Source: Spirochaeta thermophila DSM 6578 (GTDB lineage Bacteria; Spirochaetota; Spirochaetia; Winmispirales; Winmispiraceae). Taken from it: a DNA stretch of 64,000 bases. The DNA lies in assembly GCF_000184345.1 (NCBI RefSeq), contig NC_017583.1, positions 186,001 through 250,000 on the forward strand. The letters are read 5' to 3'. Made by a program: the position numbers and the translations under genes. The notes under the pieces were generated by a model. The model did no database searches, had not been told where the DNA came from, and worked only from the letters and a program-made list of their open reading frames with translations. This document shows, one piece after another, positions 1 through 8,659 of the stretch (position 1 is the stretch's first letter; each line of letters begins with the position of its first letter).

Positions 1-932
1 TTCTCCTCGGCGATGGCAGGATAGAGCCATGGGTTGTTGTAGAAGGAGTCGGCAAGGTCCCAGAGGGTATCCCCCCATGTGGGGGTGTAGATGATGGTGA
101 ACTCGGAGGGTGCAGGTCGTGCTGCCTCGGGTGCCTGCGTGGGGGCGGGGATTGGGGTGGCGGCGGGTGTGGTCCGGGGTGGGGCGGACACCTGGGGAGC
201 CGTCACCTCTCCCAGGAGACGGGGGAGGAACAGGTAGGAGAGTACTCCCCCTACGAGTACGCCCAGGATGAAGCCGAGGATGAAGGGGACCCACATGGAG
301 GGCTTTCTCTTGACGGGAAGGGCGGCCGATCGTTCTTCTTCCTCCCGCTCGAATCCCGACTGGAGCAGGTTCTGTTCCTCCTCGCTCATGAGGCTGGAGG
401 AGGAACCCCGCTCTTCTTCGAACGAAAACCCTTCCTCTTCCTCGCCCTCCTCGTATGAGAGGGAAGCCTCCTCATCGAACGGGGTGCCGAAGTCCTCGTC
501 GTAGGAACGTTCCGTGAGGGATTCCTCCTCTTCCTCGAAGTCCTCTTCCTCGGCGGACTCCTCTTCTTCGGGCATCCGGGTGAGCATGGAGAAGTCTGTG
601 TCGGGAGAGGGCTCTTCCATGGTGAGTTCGAGGTGCCGCGTCTCACCCGAAGTCCTCTCTCGGGCGGTGGCGGAGAGGTGCTCGTGTGCATCCATCTCCA
701 GGACGAGTTCCACCTCGGGCTTCTCACCGTCATAGTCGGGGAGGTCGACGGTGAGGGTCCCCAGATATTCCCCTCCCTCCTCGTCGAGGGTGCGATAGAG
801 ATCTATGTGGACCGCTCGTTGATGGGTGTGGGCAGGTTCGAGAACCACGCGCTTCCGCGAAGGGGTGCCCTCTTCCAGAACGGGAAAGAGGCTGTTGTCA
901 GCGAGCTTTATGGCGATACGAGGTCGTGCCAT
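1..932 (-). CDS. Partial TM/LysM protein with acidic linker (C-terminus beyond window)
   Basis: The minus-strand reading frame is open from an ATG at 932 to the window edge, giving 310 codons with the C-terminus missing. A Shine-Dalgarno (GGAGAGGAT) precedes the ATG. Residues about 40-95 resemble the beta-sandwich of an Hsp70 substrate-binding domain (segment LVLEMDAHEHLSATA). Residues 110-205 are a Glu-rich linker, 213-240 a hydrophobic membrane segment, then a Pro/Ala/Thr spacer and from about 279 the beginning of a LysM-like peptidoglycan-binding domain (GDTLWDLADSFY). This suggests a cytoplasmic N-terminus and a periplasmic LysM end. Function unknown; the Hsp70-like reading is by eye. Confidence 0.8.
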   Translation of the reverse strand, partial: MARPRIAIKLADNSLFPVLEEGTPSRKRVVLEPAHTHQRAVHIDLYRTLDEEGGEYLGTLTVDLPDYDGEKPEVELVLEMDAHEHLSATARERTSGETRHLELTMEEPSPDTDFSMLTRMPEEEESAEEEDFEEEEESLTERSYDEDFGTPFDEEASLSYEEGEEEEGFSFEEERGSSSSLMSEEEQNLLQSGFEREEEERSAALPVKRKPSMWVPFILGFILGVLVGGVLSYLFLPRLLGEVTAPQVSAPPRTTPAATPIPAPTQAPEAARPAPSEFTIIYTPTWGDTLWDLADSFYNNPWLYPAIAEE

Positions 933-988
933 TGGGATCCTCTCCATTGACCGTCTATGTTAATTATCGTCACTCCAAGGTATAAAAA

Positions 989-1002
989 CAAGGGGCCCCT
1001 TG
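989..1002. promoter_or_regulatory. 14-bp perfect palindrome between divergent genes
   Basis: CAAGGGGCCCCTTG lies in the 102-bp gap between the divergent LysM-protein gene and trmJ. It is next to an AT-rich run containing TATAAA at 981-986. It could be an operator for one or both genes, or chance in a GC-rich genome. No regulator is implied by the sequence. Confidence 0.3.
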
Positions 1003-1034
1003 CACGGTGTACGATCTTGTGCTGAGATAGGGCC

Positions 1035-1741
1035 ATGGTCCGCGTGATTCTGGTTGAGCCTGAAGGAGCGGAGAACGTGGGGATGGTGGCCCGGGCCATG
1101 GCGAACATGGGACGCGAGAGGCTCGTCCTGGTGCGGCCTGCGTGTGACCACCTCTCACCACCGGCCCAGAGGTATGCGGTGCACGCCGAATCGATCCTGG
1201 AAGGGGCGAGGGTGTGTGAGACCCTGGCGGAAGCCCTGGATGGTGTGGATCTCAGGGTGGCGGTCACCCGCCGGCACGGCCAGTACCGGATGCCCGATCT
1301 CTACCTCCCGGAGTTCCCCGCCTTTCTCGCGGAGTTCACCGGGAGGGAGGTGGCGCTCGTCTTCGGAAGGGAACGGACGGGCCTCACCTCGGAAGAAGTG
1401 CAGGCGTGCGACCTCATCCTCACCATTCCCTCGTCGGGCTCGTGTCCTTCGCTCAATCTCGCCCAGGCGGTGATGGTGGTGCTCTACGAGCTCATGCGGG
1501 CGAGTTTCCTCTCGCTCGCACCGAACCGGGAGGAGGATCTGCGGCCCTATCTCGAGGAGGCGGTTGTCAGGGCCAGGGAGGTGCTCGAAAAACTGGGCTA
1601 CTACCGGAACATCCCCGAGGAAAAGGTGGCCTTCTCGGTGAGGAAGGTGATCGCCCGCATGGTGAGGGACAGGGAGACCGCCGTGAGGGTCTCCCGCTTC
1701 TTCTCGCACGTGGCGGCCAGGCTCGACCTCCACGGGAAGGA

Positions 1742-1745
<4 letters not shown>
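1035..1745 (+). CDS. trmJ: TrmJ-like tRNA 2'-O-methyltransferase (SpoU/TrmH superfamily)
   Basis: The protein has 236 residues. SPOUT motifs are in order: an N-terminal substrate segment (PEGAENVGMVARAMANMG), motif 2 (LVFGRERTGL, about 110-120) and motif 3 (IPSSGSCPSLNLAQAV, about 134-150), followed by the C-terminal helical extension typical of TrmJ. TrmJ methylates the 2'-O of residue 32 in the tRNA anticodon loop using SAM; the exact target here is inferred from the family. The gene starts with ATG after a weak ribosome site. Its stop codon shares the palindrome CTAG with the convergent aspS stop. Confidence 0.85.
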
Positions 1746-3535
<1,790 letters not shown>

Positions 3536-3542
3536 GGGTGCA

Positions 3543-3571
3543 ACTCTAACACAGTGAGAGGGCAAAGGCAA
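3543..3571 (-). promoter_or_regulatory. aspS promoter, leaderless type
   Basis: On the minus strand TTGCCT (3566-3571), a 17-bp spacer and TAGAGT (3543-3548) form a sigma70-like promoter. Only 7 nt separate the -10 hexamer from the aspS ATG, so transcription would start at or next to the start codon. Confidence 0.5.
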
Positions 3572-3581
3572 GGAAGAGCCC

Positions 3582-4553
3582 TCATGCACCCGGATCCGCG
3601 GGGGGCTCCTTACTCCTCGCTCGCCGACGGAGCTGGCGATCCTTCCATGTCTCGAAGGGTTCCACGTGGATGGTGGCCTCGAGCCCCAGCTCCCTCCTCA
3701 GATCCTGCTCGATGACCGAGACGATCTCGTGGGCCTTCCTCAGCGAGGTCTCCCCATCGAGGACCACGTGGAAGGTGACCTCGGTGTGTCGCCCGTAGTG
3801 GTGGACGTGGAGGTGGTGGATATCAGGGCCTTCTGGTTGTGTTCGCCGCACCACCTCCTGTATCCGGGTCTCCAGCTCCTCAGGAGGAGCCTCACCGAGA
3901 AGGGGAGAGAAGGCCTCCTTCAGGATGCTGTACGAGGTGTAGCCCAGAAACACGCTCACGCCCAGGGCGAGGGCGCTGTCCATCCACCAGAACCTGCCGC
4001 CTGCGAGGATACCCACGAGGAGGAGGAGCGAGGAGAGGGCGTCGCTCCTGTGGTGCCAGCCGTCGGCCTTTACCGAAGAGTAGCCGGTCTTCCGGGCCAC
4101 CGCAAAGGCGTACTGGGCCATGGCCTCTTTGGCGAGGATGGAGAACCCCACCACCCAGAGGGTGAAGTCGGTGTAGTGGGCCCCCTCATGGTGGAAGAGG
4201 CGTTCCACGGCGTCGAGGGCGAAGGTGATGCCGATCATCCCCAGGATGGTGCCGATCATCACCGTGCTTATGAGTTCGGCCCGCCCATGGCCGAAAGGGT
4301 GGTCGTCGTCGGCGGGTTTGCGGGCGGTACGGGCTCCCACCAGCAGGACGATCGACGAGATGCTGTCCGAGAGGGTGTGCCAGGCATCGGCCACCACGGC
4401 GATGGATCCGCTGGTGAGTCCTGCGGCGAGTTTTATGCCGAAGAGGACCACGTTTCCCACGATGGAGAGGAAGCCTGCCCTCTGAATCGTCCGCATCTCG
4501 TGGCCGGTCGTTCCTCTAGTCCCTGCACCTTGAACATCCGAGGATCCGTACAT
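3582..4553 (-). CDS. Cation diffusion facilitator (CDF) metal efflux transporter
   Basis: The 323-residue integral membrane protein has about six TM segments and a cytoplasmic C-terminal ferredoxin-like domain. Two metal-site HxxxD signatures are visible: DAWHTLSD (TM2) and DGWHHRSD (TM5). DDDHPFGHGRAE is the conserved cytoplasmic loop. Family members exchange Zn2+, Mn2+, Fe2+ or Co2+ for protons; the metal cannot be told here. The start at 4553 is supported by a strong ribosome site (GGGAGGAAAC) and makes the gene overlap the preceding zinc-ribbon gene by 38 nt, so the two are probably cotranscribed and translationally coupled. Confidence 0.9.
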   Translation of the reverse strand: MYGSSDVQGAGTRGTTGHEMRTIQRAGFLSIVGNVVLFGIKLAAGLTSGSIAVVADAWHTLSDSISSIVLLVGARTARKPADDDHPFGHGRAELISTVMIGTILGMIGITFALDAVERLFHHEGAHYTDFTLWVVGFSILAKEAMAQYAFAVARKTGYSSVKADGWHHRSDALSSLLLLVGILAGGRFWWMDSALALGVSVFLGYTSYSILKEAFSPLLGEAPPEELETRIQEVVRRTQPEGPDIHHLHVHHYGRHTEVTFHVVLDGETSLRKAHEIVSVIEQDLRRELGLEATIHVEPFETWKDRQLRRRARSKEPPADPGA

Positions 4554-4929
4554 GTTTCCTCCCTGTTCTGGTGTTCTCGAACATGCGGGCCACGAGCACG
4601 TCCGTGACCAGCAGGTCTTTCCCGCACACCGGGCACCTCCGTCTCACCTCCCGGGGGGCGGGGTAGCAGTGGGGGCAACCGAGGATGTGGGCCATGCTCT
4701 CCACGATGCCCAGCTGGTTCGCCTGTTTCCCTCTGGAGAAGACGCGGGATGAGACCCGCTCGCCCGGAGCGAGGGGGGTCCTGCACACCGGACAGCGGGG
4801 AAGGGCAGAGGAGTCTCTCCCGGAGGTCCGGGCCCGTTCCCTGCTCAGCACGTCCTTCACCATCCCGGCGGCGAGCAGGCCTATGAGGATCACGGTGACC
4901 GTCCCCAGTATCAGGATGACAGGGTCCAC
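4516..4929 (-). CDS. Small membrane-anchored zinc-ribbon protein, unknown function
   Basis: The 137-residue product has an N-terminal TM helix (about residues 3-24) and three cysteine pairs: CPVCRTPL, CPHCYP and CPVCGKDL, plus CSRC at the C-terminus. These look like two rubredoxin-like zinc ribbons on the cytoplasmic side. It is upstream of and overlaps the CDF transporter gene, hinting at a metal-related role, though the pairing may be incidental. The GTG start at 4929 has no Shine-Dalgarno but a TATAGT hexamer 7 nt upstream, so the mRNA may be leaderless. Confidence 0.8.
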   Translation of the reverse strand: MDPVILILGTVTVILIGLLAAGMVKDVLSRERARTSGRDSSALPRCPVCRTPLAPGERVSSRVFSRGKQANQLGIVESMAHILGCPHCYPAPREVRRRCPVCGKDLLVTDVLVARMFENTRTGRKHVRILGCSRCRD

Positions 4930-4944
4930 GAGGTGTACTATACT
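4916..4944 (+). promoter_or_regulatory. rsmI promoter overlapping an opposing -10 box
   Basis: Plus strand: ATGACA (4916-4921), 17-bp spacer, TATACT (4939-4944). The minus-strand -10 of the zinc-ribbon gene, TATAGT, occupies 4937-4942. The two divergent -10 elements therefore overlap in ACTATACT, so the two genes probably compete for RNA polymerase. Confidence 0.6.
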
Positions 4945-4980
4945 GGAATCCGCGCATTTTTACCACACGAGGGAGGATAC

Positions 4981-5661
4981 GTGGCGAGTCTCTTCGTGGT
5001 CGCGACCCCCATAGGCAACCTCGAGGACATCACCCTGAGGGCACTCAGGGTGCTCAAGGAGGTGTCGCTCATCGCCTGCGAGGACACCCGACGGACCCGC
5101 ATCCTCCTCTCACACTACGGCATCGAGACCCGCACCATAAGCTATCACAGCCACAAGCGGGAGGAAGGCGTGCCCCCCATACTCTCGGCCCTCGAGGAAG
5201 GCAAGGACGTGGCCTACGTGACCGATGCGGGCACACCGGCCTTGAGCGATCCCGGCGCCTTTCTCGTGGCGAAGGTGAGGGAGGCGGGGTTCAGGGTGGT
5301 CCCGGTCCCCGGTCCATCGGCCTTCACCACCCTCGTGAGCGCGAGCGGCATCGAGGAGAAGACCATCACCTTCGAGGGCTTTCTCTCGCCCAAACAGGGG
5401 AGGAGGAGACGCCGGCTCGCCGAGCTCCTGGACCGGGGCGAGGCCTTCTTCCTCTACGAGGCGCCCCACCGCATCCTCAAGCTCCTCGACGATCTCTCGG
5501 TTCTCTCCCCCGACAGGACCATCGTAGTGGGGCGTGAGCTCACCAAGATGCACGAGGAGATACTCAGAGGTACCGCCGAAGAGGTCGCAACCTCGCTCAA
5601 GGAGGGAAATTCCGTTCGAGGAGAGTTTTCTGTGCTTGTCTGTGGGACCAAAAAGGGGTAA
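4981..5661 (+). CDS. rsmI: 16S rRNA (cytidine1402-2'-O)-methyltransferase RsmI
   Basis: The 226-residue protein is of the tetrapyrrole-methylase fold. The signature VVATPIGNLEDITLRAL is at the N-terminus, followed by ACEDTRRT, VTDAGTPALSDPG and VPGPSAF. RsmI uses SAM to methylate C1402 in the ribosomal P site. The GTG at 4981 is preferred as start because GGGAGGATAC sits just upstream and the conserved domain begins there; an upstream in-frame GTG at 4933 would lie inside the promoter. Confidence 0.93.
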   Translation: MASLFVVATPIGNLEDITLRALRVLKEVSLIACEDTRRTRILLSHYGIETRTISYHSHKREEGVPPILSALEEGKDVAYVTDAGTPALSDPGAFLVAKVREAGFRVVPVPGPSAFTTLVSASGIEEKTITFEGFLSPKQGRRRRRLAELLDRGEAFFLYEAPHRILKLLDDLSVLSPDRTIVVGRELTKMHEEILRGTAEEVATSLKEGNSVRGEFSVLVCGTKKG

Positions 5662-5686
5662 AATTGAAGGGAGCGGGTGACGATAC
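5659..5686 (+). promoter_or_regulatory. Possible sigma28 (FliA)-type promoter of the flgM-like gene
   Basis: TAAA (5659-5662, overlapping the rsmI stop) is followed after 16 nt by GACGATAC (5679-5686). The FliA consensus is TAAA-N15-GCCGATAA, so this matches 6 of 8 bases in the -10 with spacing one base long. A FliA promoter would suit an anti-sigma28 gene. Tentative. Confidence 0.35.
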
Positions 5687-5707
5687 TGCTAGTGAAAGGA
5701 CGGAGCC

Positions 5708-5992
5708 ATGACAGTCGAACGAACCGGACCTGTCGATCCCATCGGGCGATACCTCAAGACCCAGAAGACCGAAAAGGTGGTGAAGAAACAGGAAGGCGAC
5801 AGCATCACCCTCTCGGAAGAGGCGAAGTTCCGCGCGGAACTGCACAAGTCGATCGAACTGGTGAAACAGGCTCCGGACATTCGACAGGATCGAATCGAGG
5901 AGATCAGGAAGAAGCTCGAAGACCCCTCCTATATCGACGACAAGGTGATCGAAGTGGTGGCCGACAGGGTCCTCAAGATGTTCGGCCTCTAG
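5708..5992 (+). CDS. flgM: FlgM-family anti-sigma28 factor
   Basis: The 94-residue, charged, helix-rich protein resembles FlgM. Its N-terminal half is polar and probably disordered. The C-terminal half (DIRQDRIEEIRKKLEDPSY to ADRVLKMF) matches the sigma28-binding helices, where FlgM typically has an R-x-x-K-V/I-x-x-I/L-R motif. FlgM holds FliA inactive until the flagellar hook is complete. An ATG start with GGACGGAG upstream is used. It is followed 22 nt later by a degenerate Fe-ADH-like gene. Confidence 0.8.
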   Translation: MTVERTGPVDPIGRYLKTQKTEKVVKKQEGDSITLSEEAKFRAELHKSIELVKQAPDIRQDRIEEIRKKLEDPSYIDDKVIEVVADRVLKMFGL

Positions 5993-6014
5993 GCCCTCTT
6001 CCCCGGGGCATACC

Positions 6015-7154
6015 GTGACCTATCGAGAACTAGAGTTTCCCTTCACCATCATAGAAGGAACGGATGCACTCTCGCGGCTGGGACCCCTCGTTGCAGGGAT
6101 GGGTGACCGTGCCTTTGTGCTCGCCGACCCCGTGGTGGTGGAACACGACCTGCACATCCCTGTAGTCCAGCTGCTCAAGGCCTCCCGCGTCGAGGCCGTG
6201 CTCTTTCACGAGATCTCGCACACCACTTCTCTCCACGACCTGGTGCGCATCGGCCGCATCCTCTCGGCCTCGCGCGCCCAGGTGGTGGTCGTCCTCGGCG
6301 GGCCCACCGCCCTCCGCACCGCCCGTCTCCTCTCCGCCACCCGCGGCGACCTCGACCTCCTCCAGACCCTTCCCCGGTCCGTCCCCCCCCACCCCCTCCC
6401 CCTCGTCGCCCTCCCCACCACCCCCCGCATCCCCCACCTCTTCGCCCCCCGCGTCCTCCTCGTCCAGGACCCCCCCGACCCCCACCTCCTCGTCCCCCTT
6501 CCCCACGTCCCCTCGCTCCTCCTCGCCGACCCTGCCCTCACCCGCACCCTCCCCCCCCGAGCCACCGCCTCCACCCTCCTCGCCCTCCTCGCCGACGCCG
6601 CCGAGACCCTCCTCGCCTCGCCCCCCGGCCTTGCCGCTGCCTGCGCCTCCCACACCCTCGGCCTCCTCTCCCGCATCGCCGAACCCGCCGTGCTCCGGCC
6701 CGACCCATCCCCCCTCCGTCCAACCCTCCTCCAGGCAGGTCTCCTCTCCGCCCTCGCCCGACGCTTCACCCCCGACGGCCCCCTCACCCTCCTCTCCCTC
6801 GCCCTCTCGTGCCGCGGACTCCCCGGTTCCTGGACCACCGCCCTCCTCTTCGTCCACGCGGCCCCTCGGCTCGCCGAACTCGCGCCCGAAGTCCTCAAGG
6901 AAGTCGCCGCCTCCCTCGGGATCACCGGCGTAGCGGCAGAAGTCGCCGCCGCCGAGACCGCATCGTTCGTGCGCCGCCTCCTCGCCCGCGCAGGCCTTCC
7001 CACCCGCCTCACCGACCTTGAACTCCCCCGCGCCGCCCTCCCCGAGATCGCCCGTACCGCCTGGGACCTCGACCACCCCCTCCGCCAGCTCGCCGCCTTC
7101 CCCTCCTCGCCCGACCAGGCCTTCCTCCTCGGTCTCCTCGAAGCCGCCTGCTAG
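6015..7154 (+). CDS. Degenerate iron-alcohol-dehydrogenase-fold protein, probable pseudoenzyme
   Basis: The 379-residue protein starts with GTG and no clear ribosome site. The N-terminal 110 residues follow the Rossmann layout of Fe-ADH/dehydroquinate synthase proteins, with VVVLGGPTALRTA where active enzymes have GGGSxxDxAK, and ALPTTPRIPH where they have PTTxGTGSE. The Asp/His metal ligands of the helical domain are not recognisable. Residues 120-330 are extremely rich in Leu, Pro and Ala because the coding strand is almost a polypyrimidine tract. It either evolved a non-catalytic role or is decaying, although the frame is intact. The next gene begins 2 nt after its stop. Confidence 0.6.
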   Translation: MTYRELEFPFTIIEGTDALSRLGPLVAGMGDRAFVLADPVVVEHDLHIPVVQLLKASRVEAVLFHEISHTTSLHDLVRIGRILSASRAQVVVVLGGPTALRTARLLSATRGDLDLLQTLPRSVPPHPLPLVALPTTPRIPHLFAPRVLLVQDPPDPHLLVPLPHVPSLLLADPALTRTLPPRATASTLLALLADAAETLLASPPGLAAACASHTLGLLSRIAEPAVLRPDPSPLRPTLLQAGLLSALARRFTPDGPLTLLSLALSCRGLPGSWTTALLFVHAAPRLAELAPEVLKEVAASLGITGVAAEVAAAETASFVRRLLARAGLPTRLTDLELPRAALPEIARTAWDLDHPLRQLAAFPSSPDQAFLLGLLEAAC

Positions 7155-7156
7155 CC

Positions 7157-7954
7157 ATGATCACTCCCCGCAAGTTCGCGCGTCTTACCCCCTCGGCCCG
7201 GCTGCGGAAGCTCCGCACCCTGCTGCGCACCTGGCGCACCCTCTCCCCCCCCGAGTGGGAGACCGTGCGGCCCATGGTACGCGACATCCTCTCCTTCGTG
7301 GCACGGGACGAGGAGGCCCCGGCGCCGCTCCGCGAAACCTGCGCCGGGCTCCTCCCCTACCTCCCCCAGACCACCGACCCCGAAGCGCTCGCCCGGCCCT
7401 TCCTCAGGGCCGAGATCTTCCTCGACGAACTCCTCGGCACCTGGACCGCCGACTGGGACCTCTCACCCGAGCCTCGGGGAGAGCTCCCTCCCCGCACCTC
7501 GCTCCCCATCTGGGTCTACCTCGAAGATCTGCGTTCCCCCTACAACGTGGGCGCCATCTTCCGGAGCGCCGAGGCCTTCGGCGCCTCTGGCATCTACCTC
7601 TCGCCCGCCACCCCGACACCCGACCATCCCCGTGCCGCGCGCACCGCCCGCGGCACCCAGCACCTCCTCCCCTGGCGACGGCTCGCCCCGGACCAGGTGG
7701 GAAGCCTCGGTCTCCCTGTGATCGTCTTGGAGACACGAGGCACCCCCGTGGACGAGTATACCTTTCCTGAACAAGGGATTGTGGTGGTGGGAAACGAAGA
7801 ACTCGGCGTGAGCCCCGAACTCCTTGCCCTCGCCGAGTCCTCGCAGGGAAGGGTGAGCATCCCCCTCGTGGGGACCAAGGGATCGCTCAACGTGAGCGTG
7901 GCCGCAGGGATCCTCCTCTGCTACTGGAGCAGGGCCCTCACCCGTCGAGCCTGA
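7157..7954 (+). CDS. SpoU/TrmH-family RNA 2'-O-methyltransferase
   Basis: The 265-residue protein has an N-terminal helical extension of about 110 residues, then the SPOUT domain. Motif 1 is VYLEDLRSPYNVGAIFRSAEAFG, split here as EDLRSPYNVGAIFRS; motif 2 is VVVGNEELGVSP; motif 3 is IPLVGTKGSLNVSVAAGI with the conserved Asn. The target could be rRNA or tRNA and cannot be assigned. The gene follows the Fe-ADH-like gene by 2 nt with no own ribosome site, so coupling is likely. Its 3' end overlaps the convergent osmC-like gene by 17 nt. Confidence 0.88.
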   Translation: MITPRKFARLTPSARLRKLRTLLRTWRTLSPPEWETVRPMVRDILSFVARDEEAPAPLRETCAGLLPYLPQTTDPEALARPFLRAEIFLDELLGTWTADWDLSPEPRGELPPRTSLPIWVYLEDLRSPYNVGAIFRSAEAFGASGIYLSPATPTPDHPRAARTARGTQHLLPWRRLAPDQVGSLGLPVIVLETRGTPVDEYTFPEQGIVVVGNEELGVSPELLALAESSQGRVSIPLVGTKGSLNVSVAAGILLCYWSRALTRRA

Positions 7955-8354
7955 TCTCGTAGGTGATCCGGGCCGTCTTCCCCAGCATCGCCGAGACCCC
8001 GCAGTACTTCTCCTGGGAGAGACGCACCGCCTTCTCGATCTTCTCCCTGTCGAGCGCATCCCCGGTGAAGGCGTACACGAGGTGGATCCGGGTGAAGACC
8101 TTGGGATGCTCCTCGCTGAGGTCCGCCTCGATGTGCAGGGTGAACGAGTCGTACGGCATGCGCATCTTGCCGAGGATGGAGACCACGTCCATCCCCGTGC
8201 ATCCCGCGAGCCCGGCGAGCAGGAGGTTCTTGGGCCGGGGGCCCGCATCCTTTCCCCCGAACTCCGGGTGGGCGTCCACCGTGAGGGTGTGACCGTCCAC
8301 CTCCACGTCGAAGGCCATATCCCCGGTATGGCGGGCTGTGACCTTTGCCGCCAT
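7938..8354 (-). CDS. OsmC-family peroxide-reducing protein
   Basis: The 138-residue protein has both conserved OsmC cysteines, in LLAGLAGCTGMDVV and SQEKYCGVSAML. OsmC/Ohr proteins reduce organic hydroperoxides through this thiol pair, recharged by dithiols. Its ATG shares one base with the stop codon of the upstream glutaredoxin-like gene (TGATG), so the pair is a coupled redox operon. Confidence 0.9.
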   Translation of the reverse strand: MAAKVTARHTGDMAFDVEVDGHTLTVDAHPEFGGKDAGPRPKNLLLAGLAGCTGMDVVSILGKMRMPYDSFTLHIEADLSEEHPKVFTRIHLVYAFTGDALDREKIEKAVRLSQEKYCGVSAMLGKTARITYEIRLDG

Positions 8355-8587
8355 CACGCGCTCCTCAAGGCACGTTCGATCTCGGGCAGGTTGAAACCCA
8401 CGATGACCTTGCCGTTGATGTCGATGACCGGCACGCCCATCTGCCCCGACTTGCGCACCATCTCCTCGGCCCTGCGCATGTCCTGGGCCACGTTGTACTC
8501 CACGAAGGGGATCCTGTTCTTCCGGAAGTAGTCCTTGGCCATCTTGCAGTAGGCACACGTGGGAGTCGTATAGAGCACGACCTTCAT
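8354..8587 (-). CDS. Glutaredoxin-like thiol-disulfide protein
   Basis: The 77-residue protein has a glutaredoxin fold with redox motif CAYC in VVLYTTPTCAYCKMAK and the cis-Pro region GVPVIDINGK. It resembles the YruB/NrdH-like branch. The start at 8587 is chosen over an in-frame ATG at 8599 because GGAGGAGACG lies directly before it. It is the first gene of a two-gene operon with the OsmC protein and may supply its electrons. The 5' region (8600-8640) is AT-rich, with the run TTATATTAAG; a regulator site there is possible but unproven. Confidence 0.88.
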   Translation of the reverse strand: MKVVLYTTPTCAYCKMAKDYFRKNRIPFVEYNVAQDMRRAEEMVRKSGQMGVPVIDINGKVIVGFNLPEIERALRSA

Positions 8588-8659
8588 CGTCTCCTCCATA
8601 TTGTATTAGATTTTCTTAATATAAGATGATGCATTTACATCGTGCCGTCAAGAGGCGGT

